Below are positions 1 through 5,124 of a DNA stretch of 6,429 nucleotides, one piece after another. The notes beneath the pieces were generated by a model. That model was not told the origin of the DNA. It worked only from the letters and a program-made list of their open reading frames with translations, and did no database searches. This DNA is from Roseovarius sp. UBA3070 (GTDB lineage Bacteria > Pseudomonadota > Alphaproteobacteria > Rhodobacterales > Rhodobacteraceae). Location: the NCBI GenBank assembly GCA_002366775.1, contig DFBW01000187.1, forward strand, positions 1 through 6,429, given 5' to 3'. Within the stretch, counting starts at the first letter, position 1, and every line of letters begins with the position of its first letter. Both the position numbers and the translations under genes were made by a program.

Positions 1-811
1 CGCCCAGCTTGGGCACAGCCGCCAACAGAGCTTTGGTATACGCATGTTGCGGCGCTTCAAATATCTGCGCCACCGGCCCTTCCTCTACCTTGTGACCCTG
101 GGACATCACCACCACACGATCAGCCATTTGCGCAACCACTGCCATGTCATGCGTGATAAAGACCACGGCCGTGCCCATCTCGCGCTTCAGCCGGTCAATC
201 AACGCCAGAATTTCGGCCTGAATGGTCACATCCAGCGCCGTCGTAGGCTCGTCCGCGATCAGCAGGCGCGGGCCACAGGCCAGGGCCATAGCGATCATCA
301 CGCGCTGGCGCATTCCACCCGACAACTCATGTGGGTATTGGTCCAACATTCGGGCGGCCTCGGGGATGCGAACCTCATGCAACAGTTCAAGCGCACGGGC
401 GCGGGCCGCGCGTTTGCTCAGGCCCTTGTGCACCCGCACCCCTTCAGACAACTGGCGCCCAATGGTGAACACAGGATTCAACGCCGTCATCGGCTCCTGA
501 AAGATCATCCCGATCTCATTGCCGCGAATAGACCGCATCAGGGCCTGATCGGCCGTGGCCAGATCAACCTCGCCTTGTGCCCCGCGATCAAACAAAATCC
601 GGCCATTGGTGATCTCACCGCCACCAAATTCTACCAGCCGCATCAGCGACAGGGACGATACCGATTTTCCCGAACCAGATTCGCCCACGATGCACAAAGT
701 CTCGCCGGGGTTGATTGCGAATGAAACGTCCTCAACCCCCGGCACGTCCCCGTCACGCGTGGCAAAATGCACAGCCAAATTTTCTACGCGGGCAATCGGA
801 GTGTCGAACAT
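1..811 (-). CDS. Peptide/nickel-family ABC transporter ATP-binding protein (3' part missing)
   Basis: Cytoplasmic ATPase subunit of an oligopeptide/dipeptide-type importer (DppD/OppD/GsiA class); it hydrolyses ATP to drive uptake through the permease pair. The 270 visible residues contain the whole nucleotide-binding domain: Walker A GESGSGKS (43-50), Q-loop FQEPMTALNP (104-113), signature LSGGMRQR (163-170), Walker B LLIADEP (183-189) and H-loop THD (H221). The start of the oligopeptide-type C-terminal region follows (QHAYTKALL, 255-263, with HAY where HPY is common). Start: ATG at 811-809 has an in-frame TAG directly before it, so no longer form is possible in this frame; the Shine-Dalgarno is weak (AGG only). 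The window edge cuts the gene. The sequence AAVPKLG near the edge is often seen in two-domain ATPases of this family, so a fused second ATPase domain, or a separate DppF-like gene, is expected to the left. It is divergent from the binding protein and permease genes, which it presumably serves. The substrate cannot be told from sequence. Confidence 0.95.
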   Translation of the reverse strand, partial: MFDTPIARVENLAVHFATRDGDVPGVEDVSFAINPGETLCIVGESGSGKSVSSLSLMRLVEFGGGEITNGRILFDRGAQGEVDLATADQALMRSIRGNEIGMIFQEPMTALNPVFTIGRQLSEGVRVHKGLSKRAARARALELLHEVRIPEAARMLDQYPHELSGGMRQRVMIAMALACGPRLLIADEPTTALDVTIQAEILALIDRLKREMGTAVVFITHDMAVVAQMADRVVVMSQGHKVEEGPVAQIFEAPQHAYTKALLAAVPKLG

Positions 812-829
812 CTAAGGCCTAACATCTAA
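807..829. repeat. 9-bp direct repeat over the ATPase start codon
   Basis: AACATCTAA occurs at 807-815 and again at 821-829, separated by GGCCT's neighbourhood (816-820), a 14-bp period. The first copy covers the ATPase start codon on the minus strand. It may be a local duplication or a binding site for a regulator; chance is also possible for so short a repeat. Confidence 0.4.
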
Positions 830-947
830 AGGGCGTTGTAAAGCAGGCTTTGCAGGCCCGAAAATACGTTTTGTGGTGCATTATCATTTAGGCACATTCC
901 CCCACATTAGGCCATACGAACCCACGCCGCCCTTGCCAAATAAGGCC
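813..947. repeat. Four TWAGGC motifs in the divergent spacer
   Basis: The hexamers TAAGGC (813-818), TTAGGC (888-893), TTAGGC (907-912) and TAAGGC (941-946) all lie on the plus strand, and three of them continue with a further C. The middle two sit 19 bp apart and flank two copies of CACATT (893-898 and 903-908) spaced exactly 10 bp. Such helically phased direct repeats can be operator half-sites. The motif is short and GC-rich, so chance is not excluded; no regulator gene is visible in the window. Confidence 0.35.
911..939 (-). promoter_or_regulatory. Candidate promoter for the ATPase gene
   Basis: On the minus strand TTGGCA (939-934) matches five of six bases of the -35 consensus, and TATGGC (916-911) lies 17 bp further on as a poor -10 (three of six). 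The -10 overlaps one TTAGGC repeat. It would give an ATPase mRNA leader of about 100 nt. This is a weak prediction made by eye. Confidence 0.2.
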
Positions 948-964
948 AAAAGGACTGTTATATC
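933..964 (+). promoter_or_regulatory. Candidate promoter for the binding protein gene
   Basis: TATATC (959-964) is preceded by TGT (956-958), giving an extended -10 of the TGnTATA type. TTGCCA (933-938) could serve as -35 but the spacing is 20 bp, longer than ideal. The -10 overlaps the left arm of the inverted repeat at 960-996, as expected of an operator. The mRNA leader would be about 135 nt. Weak prediction made by eye. Confidence 0.25.
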
Positions 965-996
965 TCAAACATAGGCGCTGCGATGTCCCGAGATAT
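960..996. promoter_or_regulatory. Inverted repeat ATATCTC/GAGATAT (possible operator)
   Basis: ATATCTC at 960-966 is matched by GAGATAT at 990-996, a perfect 7-bp inverted repeat with a 23-bp spacer, so the centres of the arms are 30 bp apart (about three helical turns). It overlaps the candidate -10 of the binding protein gene. A run of seven T (1002-1008) follows five bases later, but the long loop makes a transcription terminator unlikely. It could be a regulator-binding site or chance. Confidence 0.3.
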
Positions 997-1020
997 GTGA
1001 CTTTTTTTGTCCAGGGCGTG

Positions 1021-1037
1021 GTTTGGTAATGACAAAC
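1021..1037 (+). other. Small hairpin in the presumed 5' leader
   Basis: GTTTG (1021-1025) can pair with CAAAC (1033-1037) around a 7-nt loop. The same right side also offers GACAAA (1031-1036), which matches TTTGTC at 1006-1011, giving two mutually exclusive pairings. It lies about 70 nt upstream of the binding protein start. Function unknown. Confidence 0.25.
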
Positions 1038-1071
1038 GGTGCCACCCGTAGACCCCGAACGAGCAAACATC

Positions 1072-1087
1072 GCAGACGAGTATCTGC
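1072..1087 (+). other. Hairpin just upstream of the binding protein start
   Basis: GCAGA (1072-1076) pairs perfectly with TCTGC (1083-1087) around a six-base loop, ending 18 nt before the ATG at 1106. It is a short stem and may only be incidental, but it lies next to the ribosome-binding region, where no good Shine-Dalgarno is visible. Confidence 0.25.
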
Positions 1088-1105
1088 CCCAAATGGTAGA
1101 GTGAT

Positions 1106-2809
1106 ATGACATTGAAATTTAGCCTGTTTAGCGCGGCGGTTGTATCTGTATTGGCGCCTATGGCCTGGGCCGAACGCGGCACAGACGGGCAGGTCAATAT
1201 TATCTATTGGCAAGCGCCCTCCCTGCTAAATCCCTATCTGTCCGGCGGCATCAAAGAACAAGAGGCCGCAAGCCTGATACTGGAGCCACTGGCGCGGTAC
1301 AATGAAACCGGCACGATGGTGCCCTGGTTGGTTGATACCTTGCCCACAGTTGAAAACGGTGGCGTGTCTGGCGATCTGACCTCAATCACCTGGCAGCTTT
1401 CCGAGGGGCTTATGTGGTCCGATGGAAGCCCACTTACCTCGGCGGATGTGAAGTTTACCTGGGAATATTGCACAGCCGAAGGTGGTGGCTGCGCGCAGAT
1501 CGAAAAATACGGCGGCGTGGCTTCGGTGGAGACACCCGATGCCCGCACGGTTGTGGTCAATTTTGACGGTCCCAAGCCCTTTCCATACACCGCCTTTGTG
1601 GGTGCTCAGGCCCCGATCATCCAGGCCGCACAATTTGCTGATTGCCTTGGCCCAAAAGCGCCCGAATGCACCGATGCCAACTTTAGGCCGATCGGAACAG
1701 GGCCTTTTGTTGTGACGGATTTTCGCCCCAATGACGTGATTCAATATGAGGCAAATCCGTACTACCGCGATCCCGCCAAACCGGCCTTTGCCAAGGTTCT
1801 GTTCAAAGGCGGCGGCAAGGCAGATGATGCAGGCCGGGCGGTGCTGGAAACCGGTGAATTTGATTATGCCTGGAATTTGCAACTGGCCCCCGAAGTGATC
1901 GCCAGCATGCAAGCGGCCGGCCATGGAAAGACCGTCTTGGGCTTTGGTACATTGGTTGAGCGGATCATGATCAACCTGTCCGATCCTTCTGCCGAATTGG
2001 GTGAAGAACGCGCCACACGCGCCCATCCACACCCTGTTTTGTCGCACAAGGCCGTGCGTCAGGCGCTATCCATGGCGATTGATCGCGCATCACTGGTGGA
2101 CATCGGGTATGGGGCTGCTGGCCGGATGACCTGCAACGTATTACCTGCTCCGCCAGAGTATGCGTCCTCAGCCAATGATGCCTGCATGACCCGCGATGTG
2201 GCCGGGGCCAATGCCCTGCTGGAGCAAGCCGGCTGGATCAAAGGCGCCGATGGCATCCGTGCCAAAGATGGCATGCGCCTAAGTTTGCTGTTTCAAAGCT
2301 CAACCAACGCCGTGCGTCAGGACTTTCAAGCGATTATCAAGCAATGGTGGAGCGAAATCGGAGTTGAAACCGAGCTGCGCAACATCAGTGCAAATGTGTT
2401 TTTTGGCAGTGATCCGGGCAGCCCTGACACCTTTCAGAAATTCTTTGCCGATGTCGAAATGTACGCCAACAACTTTGATGGCACCGACCCCGAGGCCTAT
2501 ATGGCCGGATGGTCTTGTGCCCAGATCCCCGCCCCCGAAAACCAGTGGCAAGGCAACAACATGCCGCGCTTTTGTTCTGAAGACTACGACGCGCTGGTGG
2601 CTGAAATGCAGCAAACCAGCGATTTGGGCAAACGGGCTGAACTGGCCAAAGCGATGAACGATATGCTGATGCAGGAATTTGTCATTCTGCCGCTGGTGGA
2701 TCGTGGCCGGGTTTCGGCGCATGCCAATTCTCTGGGGGGTGTGATCCTGAACACCTGGGACAGTGAGCTGTGGAACATCGCCGACTGGCACAGAAACAAA
2801 AGCAACTAG
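1106..2809 (+). CDS. Periplasmic peptide-type ABC transporter substrate-binding protein (SBP family 5)
   Basis: Secreted receptor that binds a peptide or related solute in the periplasm and delivers it to the permease pair. 567 residues, slightly long for SBP family 5 (usually about 500-550). A Sec signal peptide is clear: Lys4, hydrophobic core 5-17, and an AWA site giving likely cleavage after Ala22; there is no lipobox cysteine, so it should be soluble. Family-like stretches include EPLARYNETG early, LMWSDGSPLTSADVKFTWEY (about 100-120), IGTGPFVV (196-203) and KAVRQALSMAIDR in the middle. The mature protein has exactly eight cysteines in four closely spaced pairs (122/129, 180/188, 343/360, 471/490), suggesting four disulfides. 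ATG 1106 is the only start: an in-frame TAG lies at 1097-1099. The Shine-Dalgarno is poor (GGTAGAG-like). First gene of the plus-strand unit, followed after 142 bp by the permeases. The ligand is not predictable: peptides, opines, nickel and sugars are all known in the family. Confidence 0.95.
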   Translation: MTLKFSLFSAAVVSVLAPMAWAERGTDGQVNIIYWQAPSLLNPYLSGGIKEQEAASLILEPLARYNETGTMVPWLVDTLPTVENGGVSGDLTSITWQLSEGLMWSDGSPLTSADVKFTWEYCTAEGGGCAQIEKYGGVASVETPDARTVVVNFDGPKPFPYTAFVGAQAPIIQAAQFADCLGPKAPECTDANFRPIGTGPFVVTDFRPNDVIQYEANPYYRDPAKPAFAKVLFKGGGKADDAGRAVLETGEFDYAWNLQLAPEVIASMQAAGHGKTVLGFGTLVERIMINLSDPSAELGEERATRAHPHPVLSHKAVRQALSMAIDRASLVDIGYGAAGRMTCNVLPAPPEYASSANDACMTRDVAGANALLEQAGWIKGADGIRAKDGMRLSLLFQSSTNAVRQDFQAIIKQWWSEIGVETELRNISANVFFGSDPGSPDTFQKFFADVEMYANNFDGTDPEAYMAGWSCAQIPAPENQWQGNNMPRFCSEDYDALVAEMQQTSDLGKRAELAKAMNDMLMQEFVILPLVDRGRVSAHANSLGGVILNTWDSELWNIADWHRNKSN

Positions 2810-2836
2810 AGGCCATCAATTGCGGTGCCAGATTGC

Positions 2837-2858
2837 CATGGCGCCCCGCATGGCGCCC
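2837..2858 (+). repeat. 10-bp tandem repeat CATGGCGCCC forming a GC-rich hairpin
   Basis: CATGGCGCCC occurs at 2837-2846 and 2849-2858 with a 12-bp period. Because each copy contains the palindrome GGCGCC, the two copies can also pair with each other in RNA (2840-2845 with 2852-2857) around a six-base loop, a strong 6-bp all-GC stem. It lies about 30 nt after the binding protein stop codon. Confidence 0.6.
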
Positions 2859-2909
2859 TGCCCGGCCCGGCTTGTGTTGGGCTTTGCCAAACTGAGCTGC
2901 GTAACCTAG

Positions 2910-2939
2910 TCTGGGGGCACGACACCCTCAGGCCCCAGA
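2910..2939 (+). other. Hairpin upstream of the first permease start
   Basis: TCTGGGG (2910-2916) is the perfect complement of CCCCAGA (2933-2939), a 7-bp stem with a 16-nt loop. The permease ATG follows 12 nt later with no recognisable Shine-Dalgarno between (AAGCACGCAAGA only). The stem could limit ribosome loading or block 3' exonucleases; it lacks the T-run of a terminator. Confidence 0.5.
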
Positions 2940-2951
2940 AAGCACGCAAGA

Positions 2952-3959
2952 ATGCTCACCTACACGATCCGGCGTCTGCTCCTGGCCATTCCCACCCTAC
3001 TGTTTATCGCGCTTGTGATCTTTCTTCTGCTTGAACTGGCCCCCGGTGATCCGATGGCGCAGGTCCCGCTGACCGTCCCCTCTGAGGTCAAAGAACAGAT
3101 GCGCGACGCCTTGGGCCTGGGCGAGCCGACGCACATCCGTTTTGGCAAATGGATGTGGCAGTTCTTTGTGATAGAGCCGATGGTCTGGTCTGACGCCACC
3201 TTTGGCACTGATTACGCCACGGGCAAACAGCGCGTTATCAGTTGGCAGACCCGCTCGGCGGTTATGGATATTGTGGTCCAGCGCCTGCCCCAAACCCTGT
3301 GGGTGGTGGCCTTGTCCTATGTGGTGGGCATCCTGATTGCCCTGCCTATCGGCATCTATTCTGCTTATCGGCAATATTCCGTCTTTGATCAGGTCGGCAC
3401 CTTTGTCACCATGGTGGGCTATTCCGTGCCGCCGTTCTTTTCGGGCGTGTTGGTGATCGTGATCTTCTCGGTCCACTTGGGATGGTTGCCATCTATCTAT
3501 GACACCACTCACCGGGTGGTGGACTGGGACAGCTTTGTGATCCAGCTGCGGCAGATGGTGATGCCAGTGATGGTGCTGGCCTTGCAAACCACAGCGCAGA
3601 TCAGCCGCTTTATGCGGGCCTCAATGCTCGATAACCTGAACCAGGATTATGTGCGCACCGCTCGCGCCAAGGGGCTGCGTGAAAGCACCGTAGTCATGGT
3701 GCATGTGCTGCGCAATTCAATGATCCCCGTGGTGAGCGTGATCGCCCTTGGTGTGCCACAAATCTTTGGCGGCGCAATCATCACCGAACAGATATTCAAG
3801 GTGAACGGGCTGGGCCAACTGCTGATCACTGCTATTCAGGCCAATGATGTGCCAATGGTGCAAACGGTCACCTTCATGCTCGCCATTTTGATTGTAACCT
3901 TCAACATTATCGCCGATCTGCTTTACGGCGTTCTTGATCCAAGGATCCGCTATGAGTGA
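2952..3959 (+). CDS. ABC transporter permease, DppB/OppB type
   Basis: Inner-membrane channel subunit of the importer, pairing with the next gene product. 335 residues, normal for DppB-like proteins. The start MLTYTIRRLLLAIPTL is characteristic of this family and supports ATG 2952, although no clear Shine-Dalgarno precedes it. Predicted membrane segments: about 8-28, then a periplasmic stretch (about 29-110) containing ELAPGDPM, followed by segments near 115-137, 151-176, 201-220, 257-280 and 305-328, six in all. The EAA-type cytoplasmic loop that docks on the ATPase is YVRTARAKG (233-241) continuing to about 256. The C-terminus VLDPRIRYE is also typical. Its last 8 nt overlap the next permease gene, indicating translational coupling. 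Substrate unknown. Confidence 0.95.
   Translation: MLTYTIRRLLLAIPTLLFIALVIFLLLELAPGDPMAQVPLTVPSEVKEQMRDALGLGEPTHIRFGKWMWQFFVIEPMVWSDATFGTDYATGKQRVISWQTRSAVMDIVVQRLPQTLWVVALSYVVGILIALPIGIYSAYRQYSVFDQVGTFVTMVGYSVPPFFSGVLVIVIFSVHLGWLPSIYDTTHRVVDWDSFVIQLRQMVMPVMVLALQTTAQISRFMRASMLDNLNQDYVRTARAKGLRESTVVMVHVLRNSMIPVVSVIALGVPQIFGGAIITEQIFKVNGLGQLLITAIQANDVPMVQTVTFMLAILIVTFNIIADLLYGVLDPRIRYE
3941..3951 (+). promoter_or_regulatory. Ribosome-binding site that decides the second permease start
   Basis: AAGGA at 3941-3945 lies six bases before ATG 3952, inside the end of the upstream permease gene. It favours this ATG over an in-frame TTG at 3934 that would add six residues, since that TTG has no comparable site. 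Confidence 0.7.
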
Positions 3960-4854
3960 TCCACTCTTCAAGGCCGCGCCGCGCAGTCAATGGCGCGATG
4001 TCTGGGATCAGCTGAAACGCCACCGAGGCGCCATGGCCGGGGCGGCTGTGTTCATTTTCATCCTTGGGCTTGTATTTCTTGGCCCATCGCTGTGGTCCAT
4101 AGACCCCGCCTATATCGACATTCGCGCGCGCAATCAGGGGCCATCTCTGACCCACCCCTTTGGCACGGATCAACTGGGCCGGGATACGCTGGCGCGGATG
4201 ATGGCGGGGGGGCAAACCTCAATTGCAGTGGGGCTGAGTGCGATGCTGCTCTCGCTGGGGCTGGGCAGCTTCATTGGTGTGATTGCCGGGTATTTCCGCC
4301 GCCTTGACGGCCCCCTTATGCGGCTGACTGATTTGTTCTTGTCCCTGCCCCTGCTGCCTTTGTTGCTGGTCATGGTGATGTTGTTCCGCGAAGCGCTCAG
4401 CCAGCGTTTTGGCCCAGAAACAGGGATCTTCATTCTGATCGTCTGTGCCATTGGGCTCACCAGCTGGATGCCCACCGCACGCATTGTGCGCTCAGATGTG
4501 CTGGCCTTGAAAGAGCGCGAGTTTATCCTCGCCGCCCGCTCTGTTGGCACGACGAACACGGCGATGATCACACGCCACATCCTGCCCAATGTGATGTCAC
4601 CCATTGTGGTCTCGGCCGCGCTTGGCATCGCCAATGCGATCATCACAGAAAGCGCTCTCAGCTTCCTGGGTCTTGGGTTTCCACCCGATTTCCCCACTTG
4701 GGGTCGGCTGCTGAATGACGCGACGGTCTATGTGCAAGACTATCCTGAGCGGGTGTTCTGGCCGGGTTTGGCGATCTCGCTCACGGTGTTAAGCATCAAC
4801 TATCTGGGCGATGGCCTGCGTGATGCACTTGATCCGCGCATTCGTGGCAGATAA
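3952..4854 (+). CDS. ABC transporter permease, DppC/OppC type
   Basis: Second inner-membrane subunit of the importer. From ATG 3952 it has 300 residues, normal for DppC. A TTG at 3934 would extend it, but the ATG has the AAGGA site at the right distance and gives the common ATGAGTGA overlap with the stop of the upstream permease. Visible landmarks: N-terminal cytoplasmic stretch, first membrane segment 27-45, periplasmic motif HPFGTDQLGRD (68-78), further hydrophobic segments near 90-114, 126-145, 158-174, 214-233 and 272-290, EAA loop EFILAARSVG to HILPN (190-213), FLGLG (238-242) and PTWG (248-251), and C-terminus LDPRIRGR. All are standard in the DppC family. Last gene of the plus-strand transporter unit; the ATPase is not downstream as it often is, but divergent on the left. 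Confidence 0.95.
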   Translation: MSDPLFKAAPRSQWRDVWDQLKRHRGAMAGAAVFIFILGLVFLGPSLWSIDPAYIDIRARNQGPSLTHPFGTDQLGRDTLARMMAGGQTSIAVGLSAMLLSLGLGSFIGVIAGYFRRLDGPLMRLTDLFLSLPLLPLLLVMVMLFREALSQRFGPETGIFILIVCAIGLTSWMPTARIVRSDVLALKEREFILAARSVGTTNTAMITRHILPNVMSPIVVSAALGIANAIITESALSFLGLGFPPDFPTWGRLLNDATVYVQDYPERVFWPGLAISLTVLSINYLGDGLRDALDPRIRGR

Positions 4855-4862
4855 CGCGCGCG

Positions 4863-4910
4863 CCTGCTTGTCATGCAAACAGGGGATAAGGCACAGCAAT
4901 CTCCGTGCCT
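4863..4910 (+). terminator. Two consecutive hairpins after the permease genes (weak terminator candidate)
   Basis: CCTG (4863-4866) pairs with CAGG (4880-4883) and TTG (4868-4870) with CAA (4876-4878), one C-A mismatch, loop of five. Then AGGCAC (4889-4894) pairs perfectly with GTGCCT (4905-4910), loop of ten. They begin 9 nt after the permease stop. Neither is followed by a T-run, so at best they end transcription with help from Rho or act as a 3' mRNA stabiliser. Confidence 0.3.
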
Positions 4911-5112
4911 GCATTGTGCGAAAAAGAACCCCCTTCAATTCATCGCATCAGGTTCGGACCGATTGTCAGCCCATAGCCCCTCGGACAGAACAAACCACCT
5001 GCCCTCCGGCGGGTTCAAAGAATTATTTCCCAAACAGGGCAACATATTCACGAAGCAGCATGGTTGATCGCACCCAGAAAATACCCCAACTGGGATAAAA
5101 TTCTGCCTGACC

Positions 5113-5116
5113 GGAG
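5113..5116 (+). promoter_or_regulatory. Ribosome-binding site of the YeeE/YedE-like gene
   Basis: GGAG at 5113-5116 stands eight bases before ATG 5125, a normal distance, and supports that start codon. It is clearer than the sites in front of the binding protein and first permease genes. Confidence 0.7.
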
Positions 5117-5124
5117 CTGACCCC

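Larger units (their letters stand above)
812..1105. promoter_or_regulatory. Divergent intergenic region between ATPase and binding protein genes
   Basis: This 294-bp spacer must contain the start signals for both arms of the transporter locus. The part near the ATPase carries four copies of TWAGGC. The middle has candidate back-to-back promoters around TTGCCAA (933-939). The part near the binding protein gene has an inverted repeat and a short hairpin close to the start codon. I see no protein-coding frame worth calling and no structural RNA here. The assignment as a regulatory region rests on layout; the individual sites are weaker and are listed separately. Confidence 0.7.
2810..2951 (+). 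promoter_or_regulatory. Structured spacer between binding protein and permease genes
   Basis: This 142-bp non-coding gap interrupts an otherwise tight unit. It contains a GC-rich tandem repeat with hairpin (2837-2858) and a second hairpin (2910-2939) that ends 12 nt before the permease start. No T-run follows either stem, so neither is a standard intrinsic terminator. From known binding-protein transporters (for example malE-malF in E. coli) such structures protect the upstream mRNA from 3' decay and lower downstream expression; that role here is inferred from position. Confidence 0.5.
4855..5124. other. Non-coding gap between transporter and YeeE/YedE-like gene
   Basis: This 270-bp stretch has no convincing gene. 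Its left part has two small hairpins (listed separately) that may mark the end of the transporter mRNA. On the right, CCCAG (5073-5077) can pair with CTGGG (5090-5094), followed by TAAAAT (5096-5101), a five-of-six match to a -10 box but without a good -35 at normal spacing. If that box is real, the mRNA leader of the next gene would be under 20 nt. The short open frames that cross this gap have no family-like sequence or start signal. Confidence 0.5.

Noticed and set aside
44..724. Long open frame (226 codons) on the plus strand opposite the ATPase gene
   Set aside because: The minus strand there encodes all ATPase motifs without interruption; the plus-strand frame is rich in His, Arg and Gln with no family resemblance, as expected of an antisense shadow.
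880..885. GATAAT on the minus strand as -10 box for the ATPase gene
   Set aside because: A good hexamer, but the bases at -35 distance (AATGTG) have essentially no match to the consensus.
960..1008. Inverted repeat followed by seven T as an intrinsic terminator
   Set aside because: The loop would be 23 nt, the stem is AT-rich and only 7 bp, and five bases separate it from the T-run; it also lies upstream of, not after, a gene on that strand.
1382..2047. Long open frame (221 codons) on the minus strand inside the binding protein gene
   Set aside because: It lies wholly within a well-supported gene, and its protein has no recognisable domain or start signal.
2997..3587. Open frame on the minus strand (196 codons) inside the first permease gene
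   Set aside because: Histidine- and glutamine-rich translation typical of the complement of a hydrophobic membrane-protein gene.
3934..3951. TTG at 3934 as start of the second permease
   Set aside because: ATG 3952 has AAGGA at six bases and the usual ATGA-type overlap; the six extra residues are not needed for the family fold.
4811..5098. Short open frames crossing the gap after the permeases
   Set aside because: One starts inside the permease gene, neither has a proper ribosome-binding site, and the translations are not family-like.
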